Origin: Akebia trifoliata
Taxonomy: Eukaryota > Streptophyta > Magnoliopsida > Ranunculales > Lardizabalaceae
Length of the DNA: 64,000 bases
Assembly (NCBI GenBank): GCA_017979445.1
Contig: CM030717.1
Location: forward strand, 11,824,139 to 11,888,138
Direction: 5' to 3'
Shown: in pieces, positions 42,801 through 49,600 of the stretch
Numbering within the stretch: the first letter of the stretch is position 1
How the letters are laid out: each line of letters starts with the position of its first letter
Made by a program: the position numbers and the translations under genes
The notes under the pieces: model-generated
The model's database searches: none
What the model was told of the DNA's origin: nothing
What the model saw: the letters and a program-made list of their open reading frames with translations, nothing else

Positions 42801-45412
42801 ATGCACCAGTTGCCAGCTCAACCAGTCCATCATGGTGGGTTTGAAAACATTGGTTTGTAGTCATTGGAGAATATCATGAGTTCAGTTGCAAAGATCTCTT
42901 TACTTCTGTTATTTCTCTTATTTTCTGGTTCCTTTATTTTATACTGGTAAACTTCCACATTAAGTTCAACCTCAAGTTGTTGCATTAAGTCATTTTGTAC
43001 TGAGCTTGGAAAATAAGCCATTTATTGTGTTTTTATACCACAGTTTCACATCTTATTCTTATGTCTGACTTTAAATATTGTAGGTAGAATTTATAATGGA
43101 GATTCTCAACCGTCTTGTAACCAAACAGGTGATCATATTTGATCTTAGTGTGCTATACTTAACTACATTATTGGTTTTTGTGCTTATATAACTATTTATT
43201 TATGGGTTACTGCAGATATGGAAATACCCAAAGCTATGGGTTGGATTTTTGAAGTGTGCCCTCATGACAAAACCTCAGTCATTCCGTGTGTTGCTTCAGG
43301 TATGTTCTACCAGCTATACTGCACCATAATCTTTAAATACGGAAGTCTTTTGGAGGCCTTTCCAATTCCAGGCATTATTTTGCATCAGATGCTGACTTTG
43401 CCCCATATCCCTTATCCTAGATTTGGGTTCCTTTTACCGTGTTAGTGACGCATGAAGATCGAGACACTATCATAGACTGCAACTAGAATAAAGAGTGCCT
43501 GTACAATTTGTTGGCAATGCCGTCTTAATATCTCAAATAAAAGCTTACACACACACAGCTAGGTTGACATGATCTTATGACCTTTTAACTTTCAAGCTTA
43601 ACCTATATTGAGAACCTCTTGCCATAGCAAACAGCAAAAGGAATACATGAAAGATCAGTATTTGTTTTTTATAGGTGGGAAAATTTATTAATAGAAAGAA
43701 AGGTGGACAAGATGTTCTCTAGGAACAGCAAAATAGGGTTTAACCTGTCTCAGGACATACAAGGCCCCATCTATCTATGTTGTTAAATAGCATATGCTAC
43801 CCGTGTGCGACCAACACATGTTGTTCGCATATGCCATTTCACACATCGCATATGCGGTGGCATATGCTGCAAGAGAAAAAAAAATGCAGAAAATGTTTAA
43901 ATCTTGATTCTTGAGTAGCTTTCATATGCTGTAATAGTGTAACATAGAGATTAAATAATATTTATAATTATGTGAGAATGTAGTAGAAAATGTAATGAGA
44001 TTTAAGAGTTGGAGGCTTTGTGAGAGTAAGAAAGAGATTAGAAGGTAGAAGAGATTTCGTAAAAGGAGTATGAGGGGTAGAAGTGGGATAGTATAAGAGA
44101 AAAGAGAGTTTAAGCTATAAAAAAAAAGGAAAATCTATGTCCAATGGTCATATTCTGACCTTTGGACGGTATACCATCCCGATTTTCACTTTGTAAATAG
44201 CATATGCGACCACATTTGACAACATTGCCATCTATGCATAAAATCCTCAAAGAAGCCGCCTCTGAAATCCAAGAAAAAAAAAAGAACAGACCTAGAAAAT
44301 TAATTATTATATCTTGAACATAGAGATCCTTCCTAACAAAGTGTGTTCATTCCTCTCCTTCCACAAGCCCCAACTAATGGCAAAGGGCAAGTGGTTCCAA
44401 AGAGACCTTTTTCTGCCAAAAAATGATGAGGATTGTTAGCAATTGAGAAGATGCAACACAGAATTCGGGTGACACCAACTTACATTGAACAAGGAAAAGA
44501 AGTGGGACCGCACTACGGAAGCAGAGCGACAATGCAAAAACTGGTGGCCAACCGACTCCTTTTGACTGACACGCAGCAAAAGTCCTTAAATGATTAAGCC
44601 TCTCGACTTAAGATGATCTATATCGGGAGTTTATTCAGAGCCTCTGCCCACATGAAGGAGACTTTGGAAGGAATCAAGGGATACAAATCACCAAGGCCGG
44701 AAAAGGGCCCCTCTGGAACACCACTAATTCTAAATTTCCCTCTCTTACATCCCCTTTTATTCATAAAAATCTCACAAGTCCTTTCCCCATCGGTGAATTG
44801 CAACATGTGTTAGTTTTTAAATGTAAATGCAGTTCAGTGAAACTGGTATGAATGCTATCTTATTTTCTAAAATTTCCAAACTAGCAATTTCTTACTGCTT
44901 TAGCTACATCCTATAAAAATTTAAGTGTATACCTGTTGCAAAAATCCTAATTTGAGATGGCAATGATGTCATATGGAAACTATACTTACTGTCTGTCTTC
45001 TCTTGCAGATTGAGACTGGGAATTGTGGAATTGTTAAGGTTTTTTTTGTTTGTTTGTTGATATTATCATTTTTATTTGTCAGTTACCTTCAGCACAGCTT
45101 GAAAATGCGTTAAACAGAACTGCTGCCCCCCTTAAGGCACCATTGATTGCTCATGCTAACCAACCAAGCATCCGATCCACTCTTCCAAGGTATTTGCACA
45201 TACCGAAATTTATTTCTCGTATAAATTGCTCTCCACCAATTTCTAACATAGGGAGTTCAATATATTATAGGTCAACATTGGTAGTTCTGGGACTTGCATC
45301 AGATTCTCAGATTTCAAGTCAGGAGCAAACTACTCAAGTTCAGACTGCAGACACTAGCAACTCTGGGACAGAGGGGGTGACTGAAAAACCTAAAGAATCA
45401 ACTGTCAGCTGA
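9667..45412 (+). CDS. ESP4: Symplekin / PTA1-type mRNA 3'-end processing scaffold, 27 coding exons
   Basis: Joining 27 exons gives 3996 coding bases and 1331 residues with every phase consistent. Symplekin is the nuclear HEAT-repeat scaffold that links CPSF and CstF in pre-mRNA cleavage and polyadenylation; Arabidopsis ESP4 is the homologue I recognise, and its loss affects transcript 3'-end formation and silencing. Visible features are an N-terminal HEAT region (about residues 60-310), a low-complexity middle with a bipartite basic NLS (KKRP...GKRAR, about residues 370-391), and the conserved symplekin C-terminal region (about 990-1250) with [14 protein letters not shown] and [13 protein letters not shown]. 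The tail is short and less Q-rich than I recall for Arabidopsis. I chose the first ATG (MVGMMAKTS). Exon coordinates are in the following entries. All introns are GT-AG except intron 21 (GC-AG). Confidence 0.93.
10304..10620. mobile_element. Tourist-like MITE with TTA TSD
   Basis: Ends GGCCTTGCTTGGTA and, mirrored, GGCCCTGCTTGGTA are flanked by TTA at 10301-10303 and 10621-10623. Inverted subterminal blocks CAAATCATTTGCATTTGCAA extend each arm to about 40 bp. The length is 317 bp. GGCCTTGxTTGG ends with a TWA TSD are the Tourist (PIF/Harbinger) signature. The open frame through it is not a gene. Confidence 0.85.
11693..15364 (-). pseudogene. LINE-A ORF2: endonuclease / reverse transcriptase / zf-RVT, two frameshifts
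   Basis: The ATG at 15364 ([14 protein letters not shown]) opens an apurinic-type endonuclease with [12 protein letters not shown] and SDHCPIS. Next comes the RT with [42 protein letters not shown] and the catalytic box as QFTDDTLIF, where plant LINEs normally have FADD (Thr689, codon ACG at 13300-13298). Frame 1 ends at 13022. The protein continues in another frame at 13058-12648 ([26 protein letters not shown]) and in a third at 12658-11693 (zf-[11 protein letters not shown]...VDHLLIHC, then the tail). Two single-step frameshifts near 13050 and 12655 therefore break an otherwise intact ORF2. It works by target-primed reverse transcription when intact; this copy should be dead. Confidence 0.88.
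15354..16653 (-). pseudogene. LINE-A ORF1 remnant, frameshifted and N-terminally truncated
   Basis: Two overlapping minus-strand frames make up what remains. The first is 16653-16240 (basic and Ser-rich, with RTGRKGRKR and PRAKKAHGL). The second is open from 16280 to 15354 (about 309 codons, no ATG at its head) and reads through [19 protein letters not shown] to a basic C-terminus ([18 protein letters not shown]). The second frame ends at TAA 15356-15354, inside the start of ORF2. The RNA-binding N-terminal domain and zinc knuckle expected of plant LINE ORF1 are not seen. A frameshift near 16250-16275 is inferred. Confidence 0.65.
16684..17712. other. Intron 1 segment, nothing recognised
   Basis: An AT-rich stretch between LINE-A and LINE-B with no long frame, no inverted ends and no organelle-like sequence that I can identify. 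Confidence 0.5.
17713..18664 (+). pseudogene. LINE-B reverse transcriptase fragment
   Basis: The frame at 17713-18396 carries the RT fingers and palm: [51 protein letters not shown] and [15 protein letters not shown] (GDP mutated to VDP). After a frameshift near 18350 the catalytic box [10 protein letters not shown] and [11 protein letters not shown] follow to 18664. The endonuclease and N-terminal RT are missing, so this is a dead 5'-truncated copy. Confidence 0.85.
18707..19443 (-). mobile_element. LINE-C: short LINE 3' end nested in LINE-B, opposite strand
   Basis: On the minus strand, 19432-19142 encodes part of a zf-RVT domain ([32 protein letters not shown]) and 19040-18795 the LINE tail, ending in AATAAAATTTT and an A-run (T-run at 18709-18716). 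It interrupts LINE-B between KLIP and SVLASI. It is strongly 5'-truncated. I did not find a clean TSD. Confidence 0.75.
19830..20425. repeat. Unclassified insert in LINE-B with internal inverted repeats
   Basis: LINE-B coding stops near 19830 and resumes at LNDWELEG near 20426. The insert contains CTCTTGCGGGGAGT near 19841, its near-perfect mirror ACTCCGCGCAAGAG near 19904 and a third, direct copy near 19970. It is followed by an AT-rich middle and a right end TATCCAAACACGCCC whose mirror GGGCGTGTTTGGATA is typical of plant MITE ends. The left end has only TCGTTTGGATA in common. No TSD is certain. Confidence 0.5.
20710..20902. other. Unidentified foreign-looking segment beside the rps2 insert
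   Basis: Lies inside LINE-B between [12 protein letters not shown] and the rps2 fragment, and its base composition is visibly more GC-rich than its surroundings. One plus-strand frame is open throughout ([38 protein letters not shown]). I do not recognise the product. It may share the origin of the adjacent plastid piece or come from elsewhere. Confidence 0.35.
20903..21151 (+). pseudogene. rps2: Nuclear plastid DNA (NUPT): rps2 fragment
   Basis: The translation matches the C-terminal half of chloroplast ribosomal protein S2: [44 protein letters not shown], then in another frame [20 protein letters not shown] and [11 protein letters not shown] stop and a frameshift break it. It is embedded in LINE-B, so it arrived after that LINE. 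A second fragment of the same rps2 region lies at 48218-48355. Confidence 0.82.
21437..22011. mobile_element. MULE-like MITE with 9-10 bp TSD in LINE-B
   Basis: Ends ATGGTTCAAAATAT and, mirrored, ATGGTTTAAAATCT begin diverged inverted repeats rich in GTTTCGT/CGAAAC (about 60-70 bp). GTTTCGTGC occurs directly before the left end (21428-21436) and one base after the right end (22013-22021), a 9-10 bp target duplication as in Mutator-like elements. Removing it restores the LINE-B reading VVSC-VFF. The length is 575 bp with no transposase; the interior has GA-rich tracts. Confidence 0.75.
22207..23370. other. Intron 1 segment with a 14-base G run
   Basis: No gene or element class recognised. The stretch holds an uninterrupted run of 14 G (23244-23257) preceded by GAGAGGGGA, on the sense strand of symplekin, which could form a G-quadruplex in the pre-mRNA. 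Open frames at 22416-22752 overlap on both strands and show no domain. Confidence 0.5.
23370..23800 (+). mobile_element. LINE-D: zf-RVT fragment
   Basis: Plus-strand translation reads [37 protein letters not shown] and, after frame changes, the [16 protein letters not shown] tail. The CxxC...HxxxxHC pattern is the zinc-binding RVT domain of plant LINE ORF2. Stops and frameshifts are frequent. The boundaries are approximate. Confidence 0.65.
24410..24602 (+). mobile_element. LINE 3' end with AATAAA and A-tail
   Basis: Only the terminal part of a LINE is left: a T-rich 3' UTR, AATAAA at 24568-24573, then an A-run at 24590-24602. It is in the symplekin sense orientation. The sequence after the tail (ATGAAGACATGTATCTTG) recurs at the start of the next tail, near 24755, which suggests a local duplication. 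Confidence 0.5.
24745..24868 (+). mobile_element. LINE 3' end with AATAAA and A-tail
   Basis: Contains GGTTGGTCCCCTCGACCCCC, AATAAATTCATCTTTACTGATC and AAAAAAA, very like the LINE-A terminus (AATAAATTCATCTTTATCGATC plus A-tract), so it belongs to the same LINE family. It is sense-oriented and shorter than 150 bp. Confidence 0.6.
24985..25415. repeat. C-rich, G-poor tract with CCTAAACCC-like units
   Basis: For over 400 bases the plus strand is rich in C and A and nearly devoid of G. AACCCTA, CCTAAACCC, CCTAACCCAAACCC and ACCACC(A/C)TCCTAA occur repeatedly. It resembles a degenerate telomere-like or polypyrimidine/purine repeat. There is no long array of perfect telomere units. Confidence 0.5.
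26160..32610 (+). CDS. ESP4: Symplekin exons 2-7 (N-terminal HEAT region)
   Basis: Exons: 26160-26319, 27059-27151, 27239-27353, 27493-27661, 30668-30842 and 32482-32610. They code for about residues 72-352. Recognisable family blocks are [86 protein letters not shown] and [13 protein letters not shown]. This is the DUF3453-type HEAT scaffold that in symplekin homologues binds CPSF/CTD-phosphatase partners. Phases run 2/0, 0, 1, 2, 0 and 0. Intron 5 (27662-30667) and intron 6 (30843-32481) are enlarged by LINE relics. Confidence 0.92.
27847..28157 (+). mobile_element. LINE-E: 5'-truncated LINE tail in symplekin intron 5
   Basis: Plus-strand translation gives [20 protein letters not shown], the end of a LINE ORF2. 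A 3' UTR follows with AATAAA at 28120-28125 and an 18-base A-run beginning near 28137. It is only about 310 bp, sense to symplekin. Confidence 0.65.
29585..29765 (+). mobile_element. LINE-F: short LINE ORF2 tail relic in intron 5
   Basis: Plus strand reads [17 protein letters not shown], the typical WxxWxERNRRxFE motif region at the end of plant LINE ORF2. A frame [16 protein letters not shown] follows. It is heavily decayed with no tail. The remainder of intron 5 (28158-30667) shows no other recognisable feature. Confidence 0.45.
31029..31153. repeat. 54-bp inverted repeat hairpin in intron 6
   Basis: Arms 31029-31083 and 31100-31153 are mirror copies with few mismatches (shared CTAGAACCATAGAT, GGCATGxGC and ACACAACTG) around a 16-base loop. 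Weaker pairing extends further out. It is probably a small MITE. Transcribed with symplekin, it could fold into a long hairpin. Confidence 0.65.
31700..32190 (+). pseudogene. Decayed LINE reverse-transcriptase relic in intron 6
   Basis: Translation gives [15 protein letters not shown] and, in another frame, [21 protein letters not shown], equivalent to the GRQILD...ANE and DxEKAYDTVDWxF blocks of plant LINE RT, with many stops. Further on, [10 protein letters not shown] is a decayed counterpart of the HLQFADD box. No tail was found. Confidence 0.6.
32903..34783 (+). CDS. ESP4: Symplekin exons 8-9 (low-complexity linker)
   Basis: Exon 8 is 32903-33436 (178 codons) and exon 9 is 34172-34783 (204 codons). 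The segment is rich in Ser, Asp and Glu. It holds the basic NLS-like cluster and ends in the conserved RIIECYKQ...[11 protein letters not shown]. Exon 9 has a NAGNAG acceptor (CAGCAG at 34169-34174), so products with or without one Gln are both in frame. Intron 8 between them carries a hAT MITE. Confidence 0.9.
33503..34018. mobile_element. hAT-type MITE in symplekin intron 8
   Basis: Ends TAGGGCATAAAATGGGTCA and, mirrored, TAGGGCTTAAAATGCGTCA (17 of 19 match) are flanked by GATGAATG (33495-33502) and GATGGATG (34019-34026), an 8-bp TSD with one mismatch. The interior has GGATCCGAxTCGG-type subterminal repeats. The length is 516 bp with no transposase. Confidence 0.8.
34976..35431. repeat. 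Tandem duplication, period 238 bp, in symplekin intron 9
   Basis: TTTCTATGACAATAGATG starts copies near 34977 and 35215. They share AGTTATTATCTGG, AAGCTTCTATTCAAATTC, GAGATTGAAGAGTCAGCAT and CACCTCTCTTAATTTTTC, with roughly a dozen substitutions and a few extra bases (ATTCAA repeat) in copy 2. This is a fairly recent local duplication, not coding. Confidence 0.85.
35913..40949 (+). CDS. ESP4: Symplekin exons 10-15 (central domain)
   Basis: Exons: 35913-35981, 38082-38204, 38286-38531, 39199-39246, 39336-39473 and 40785-40949, all phase 0. They code for about residues 735-997, including [68 protein letters not shown] and [16 protein letters not shown]. Exon 13 is only 48 bases. Introns 10 (2.1 kb) and 14 (1.3 kb) are long and hold little I can identify apart from an RTE-like scrap at 36425-36515. 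Confidence 0.92.
36425..36515 (+). pseudogene. RTE-like retroelement scrap in intron 10
   Basis: One frame reads [22 protein letters not shown] then stops. LRWFGHVxRR is a widespread C-terminal motif of a plant non-LTR retroelement family. Only about 90 bases are recognisable. The rest of intron 10 (35982-38081) contains nothing else I can name; a short TAACAGTCAGGCT motif is repeated near 37631 and 37672. Confidence 0.5.
41056..43299 (+). CDS. ESP4: Symplekin exons 16-25 (symplekin C-terminal domain)
   Basis: Exons: 41056-41118, 41232-41339, 41432-41515, 41603-41650, 41807-41881, 42067-42162, 42246-42326, 42422-42493, 43084-43128 and 43216-43299, all phase 0. They code for about residues 998-1249, the Symplekin_C region. 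Conserved blocks are [94 protein letters not shown] and [13 protein letters not shown]. Exon 21 ends AAGAAG|GCACTT, so intron 21 uses a GC donor. Confidence 0.92.
42163..42245 (+). other. GC-AG intron (symplekin intron 21)
   Basis: The reading [11 protein letters not shown] requires a donor at AAGAAG|GCACTT; no GT donor keeps the frame without adding unconserved residues ([11 protein letters not shown]). The acceptor CTACGCAG|GTG is normal. The intron is 83 bases. GC-AG introns are a small minority of plant introns and are spliced by the U2 machinery. Confidence 0.75.
43670..44810 (-). mobile_element. LINE-H: antisense LINE tail in symplekin intron 25, split by a hAT MITE
   Basis: On the minus strand, 44806-44618 reads [16 protein letters not shown], followed in another frame by IDHLKSRGL, a decayed zf-RVT segment ([14 protein letters not shown]) and [17 protein letters not shown]. 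The 3' end is ATTAATAAATTTTCCCACC near 43680. A hAT MITE (43775-44227) sits inside the 3' UTR part. Many frame breaks are present. Confidence 0.62.
43775..44227. mobile_element. hAT-type MITE with perfect 8-bp TSD
   Basis: CCATCTAT flanks both sides (43767-43774 and 44228-44235). Ends are CTATGTTGTTAAAT and, mirrored, CAATGTTGTCAAAT. GCATATGC motifs recur in the subterminal regions on both sides. It is 453 bp with no coding capacity. It lies within the LINE-H relic, so it inserted later. Confidence 0.8.
45083..45412 (+). CDS. ESP4: Symplekin exons 26-27 and stop
   Basis: Exon 26 is 45083-45189 ([20 protein letters not shown]...LPR), and exon 27 is 45271-45412 ([13 protein letters not shown]... 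to TGA at 45410-45412). The junction splits an AGG codon. The tail is Gln/Thr/Ser/Glu-rich, as in plant symplekins, but short. An open frame running through the 81-bp intron adds [13 protein letters not shown], which is not conserved and is removed by GT-AG splicing. Confidence 0.9.
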   Translation, partial: LPSAQLENALNRTAAPLKAPLIAHANQPSIRSTLPRYLHIPKFISRINCSPPISNIGSSIYYRSTLVVLGLASDSQISSQEQTTQVQTADTSNSGTEGVTEKPKESTVS

Positions 45413-45416
45413 TGCA

Positions 45417-45539
45417 GTAAGTTGGAATATGTTTTTCGTTCGATTGATAGCAACACTCGCATGGTAGATTTTACTCAATTTTTTGTTGTAAAATTGTGGC
45501 ACGGTTGATTTTGCTAATGGTTCTGTTTGGACCAACTAG
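45417..45539 (+). other. Possible 3' UTR intron of symplekin
   Basis: Four bases after the stop codon lies a strong donor (TGCA|GTAAGT), and a matching acceptor ACTAG|G occurs at 45539. Removing 123 bases would leave the junction only 4 bases after the stop, too close to trigger junction-dependent decay. Transcript data would be needed to confirm it. Confidence 0.4.
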
Positions 45540-46683
45540 GTTGGTGGGGACTGGAAGCCAGTGTTTGGTTTTCATGATCCTCCACTTGTTAACATGGTGG
45601 CTTGTAAGTGAATCCATTGATTAAATTGGCTGCTGCAAGGTATTTAACTAACGTCTTCAATGCATCCGGGAATTGCTGATCCTAGCTCTGCTAATATTGT
45701 CAATCTGAAAGATTGAAGGGATTCTCATTGAAGACCTTGTACAAAATGTACAATACGGGTTGGGTTGGTCTAATTGTTTCAGTTTCTGAAAGTGGATAAA
45801 TGGCAATAGCATGTAATTTAGGATGGATTTTATTGAAAAAATGTAATTTTTGAGGAGTTGGATTTTGGTCAACAATATTGATTCCAATCTGAGGGTGATA
45901 CATATATAAAATTGATTTACTTAGAAAGCCATGGTATGTAAGCAAGGTTTTGTTTATATTAATTGACCAAGATTTCCCCGAGATTCATGGTGCCCAATCA
46001 GTGGGGCCTAGACACAAATATCTAGAATCAAACCAAATGATATAAACAAGTAATCTTGAAGAGCATCTCATCATCCGAATGATATAAACAAGACTTGATT
46101 TAGCTTAAAAGGCAATAAAATGGAGGAGCAAGATTCCAAGAGAGCATCCCATCCTCCTAATGTATAAACTAGACTAGATAAAATGGAGGAGACACAAACC
46201 CATCCATCTCATCTTTTCAATTAACATTGCCAATGCCCATCGTGGCGGCCTTCACTATGATACCCTTCTTCTTAGGCACCTTGGTCGCCCTTTACCCAAG
46301 TCTCTCCTTCCAAGGTTTGAACTTTAGATGTAAACTACATGTACAACTGTTAAAGCTCCTGTCAAGAACAACTTCCAAAACCCAGAATTAATGAGAACCC
46401 CATGGGCAAAGGCAGGCATGTTAACAAGTTACAAAACAAATTGGAATTGAAAACCACCCTACATTCATACATGACAGGAACTTCTAACAATAGATGCATC
46501 AGTTTTCAAATTGATTTTTTGAACAAACCTAGAAAATACATAATTTTGTTAATGGCCCCTGAGAACAATGTGACATAATAATATACAAGATGCCAAGAGT
46601 GGTCAGAGCATGTACATATGATAAGATATCCATTTAGGTGCCCTAAGAACAATGGTGTCTTATTGATATATATGTAATGTTTA

Positions 46684-49600
46684 TTATGATGAGGTCCAAT
46701 TGGAAGCAGGAATTCCATGTTTTTGAAACCATTCAGGCATGTGGAATCTTTCGTAGAGCATAGGCCTCACATCCTTCTGCAGAGATAGATGCCTAAGAAG
46801 TGGAAGAAGGACCTCCAAAAGCTGAATCACCAAAAATACGTATCAGAGAGGGCAAATGATCAAACTGTTTTTTATGAAGTGTGGGTGTGTGTGTTTGCCC
46901 AATGAAAACTCTTACTTAGTACCTGCTCATCGTAAGGCTGTCCTGCAGAAAATGGAATGCAAGGTATTCCATTTAGTGGTTGCAACAAGAAACTGAATGG
47001 GTTATTATCAACAATAACAATCCGGCATAAATCGTTTGATAGGCTAGAAAGATCCTTCACGTGTTCCCGATACTCTCTGTAATTTGTACAATTGCAAGAA
47101 ATTTAATCAAGGGAAACTCAAGCTCGAGCAACTTCAAATTCAGATATTACCATAAAATAAAATAAAACATTAAATATTTTCATTTCATGTATAGATTGAG
47201 CGTATAAGAGACAAGCACACTGAACTGAATGGGTAGAAAAGGGAGGAAAGATAACATTAGAAATTAATGAATTTGAGAAAATGTAATAGTCCCCCGATAA
47301 GTGACAAACTAAAGGAAAATTGATAGAGATGGTTTGGTCATTGAGCAATGAAGACCTGTCACATCCTCCGTTTGAAGGAATGTGCACCTTGAAGGTCATG
47401 CGAGCTGATATTTTTTTTCCTACTGTTGATTAATAACAATGAGATTTGTGTTACAGAGCACAAGTTGGCTTTAAACTGAAGTCGAGAAAATACATGGAAA
47501 GATACAACTAGTACTGGTAGTCGGTAGAAGATCTACAGTAACTTTGATTAGATGAAGTATTTTGATTCATGCATTACTCTATAACATTAAGCACAGAAGT
47601 TTTAAGAACGTGTTGTACATGCTGCTGGGGTACAAACAGACACAAATACCAATTTCCAAGTGATCCCAATTACAATAGCCAACTCCTGATTATGTGTCCT
47701 CCAAGTGGTATGGTACATCAAGTAAATCTTTCTATACATGAAGCAGCAGAACCAAACAACAGGTCTTAACCTAGTTTAGATGTCTGCGTGAACCAATACA
47801 AAGTACAAACATCAACATTGCATCACAACAGTTTATAATTTATGAACTTATTATCTATATTTAACCTCAATCTCAACTACTTATTACTGAGACCTACTAC
47901 ATTCATGAACTAACTAAATCAAGCAGAACATAATCACTTAGAAGTTAATTGACATATCACAAAAATGGGAAAAGTTAGGCAGGAAGTCATTTAATGTGAA
48001 AATACAATCATACTGTGTTATGAATCCTTGAATTCCATGGTTTCCAGTCTCTACTTTGGAATTCAACCTCACATATTCCAACACAAAGCCTTGGGAGGCA
48101 ATTTATGTGGTAAGTTCTGAATAACTAGGCGCAAGTATCAATTGTTCATCTTATTAGCTTGAACTGGAAGAGGTCAGTAATTGGTTTGGGTTCATTCGGT
48201 CGATCATGAACATAAAACTTTGAATATACGGCTCTTCGAGAATGTGTCATTTTGGGAATTTCCAACAATTTGTTTAATTCACATAAATTGTGACCCCGAT
48301 CTCGCAGATATTTCGATTCCCCAGCCATTGATGACACTATAGCTTCAATCCAAATGTTGGTCTCATCATTTACTCCCAAGTTGTTTTTTTGTTTTTATCA
48401 CTGGAGTGAGTAATGAGCTGTAGAGGGAATTGGCACTACACTACTCGGTACTCACATACAAACATAAACTCATACATTTATTATTTTCTACTGAATTTTT
48501 TAGAAATCTCTCAACTCCATTAACATTTAAATAAGAATTCCTTCCAAAAAAATATGATCCAGTTTCCCTCTCACCCTGTGCAAATGCTGTCTGGGATTTG
48601 TGCTTTGTTTTATAATGGATTTTCTGATTAAAATGAAATTCTTAGAGAAACTATTGACCTGCACTGCATTATAAAATCCATTATTAGTCTCAGTTCAATT
48701 TTATATTTACATCTTGAAAAGGTTATATTCACAGTGGTGGAGAACATCCGGATATGTGGTAAGATGTGAGTATCCCTTGATGTCCACTTACAAAATGAGA
48801 TGAAAGAGATTTCATGGTGGAATGGAAGCAAATCACCGAAAAGTTCTGATCGAAATTTTATTGTGATGGTTCGGACCAAAGACATCATCATCAAGCCTTA
48901 TCACAAGGATTTGGGGTTAACTAAATGAATCTTATTCCTCCATTTCAATCTGTCCATAGCACATCCAATGTTATTGAAAATGTGTTTACATCCGCTTTCA
49001 CTAACTCAATCCTTGTTCTTTTGGGTCTTCCTCTCACTCTTTTAAGACCTCAACTTGAATATTTCTACTACAAGAGGCTCTAATTGACATTTGTTGAATG
49101 TACCCAAACTGTCTCATTCAGCCTTCTTTTAGTTTATTCCCTATTGGAGCCACTCCTACATTTTCTCGAATGTGATAATTTTATTGTATCTTCCCTACAT
49201 AATGCTTGACTACCCAAGATTTAGGTCCATTAACCATAGCTGGTCTTACTACGTTCTATAAAAATTTTCTTTTCGTTTGATTAATCCATCGCATAACACT
49301 CTAGAAGCACAACTCCACTTTAACCATCCAACTTTGACCCTATCAGCAACATCTTCTTCAATCTCTCCATCCTTATGTATCATGATTGAAGTGGTCGTTT
49401 CAGGGTCTTTCAAGACTCTTAGGGTATGTTTGATTGGATGGAAAGTCACTTTCCATGATATTTGAAATTCATGGAAAAATAATGGTGGAAAATAGGTAGG
49501 GTCGGAAAATCGAATTCCATTGTTTGATTTTACTTGGATAAAATCATGGGAAAAAAATCTGAGGAAAATGAAGAAGAAGACAAAGAAGAAGAAGAAGAGG

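Noticed and set aside
48146..48379. 77-codon minus-strand frame
   Set aside because: Antisense of the plastid rps2 fragment and its flank; the plus-strand translation matches rps2.
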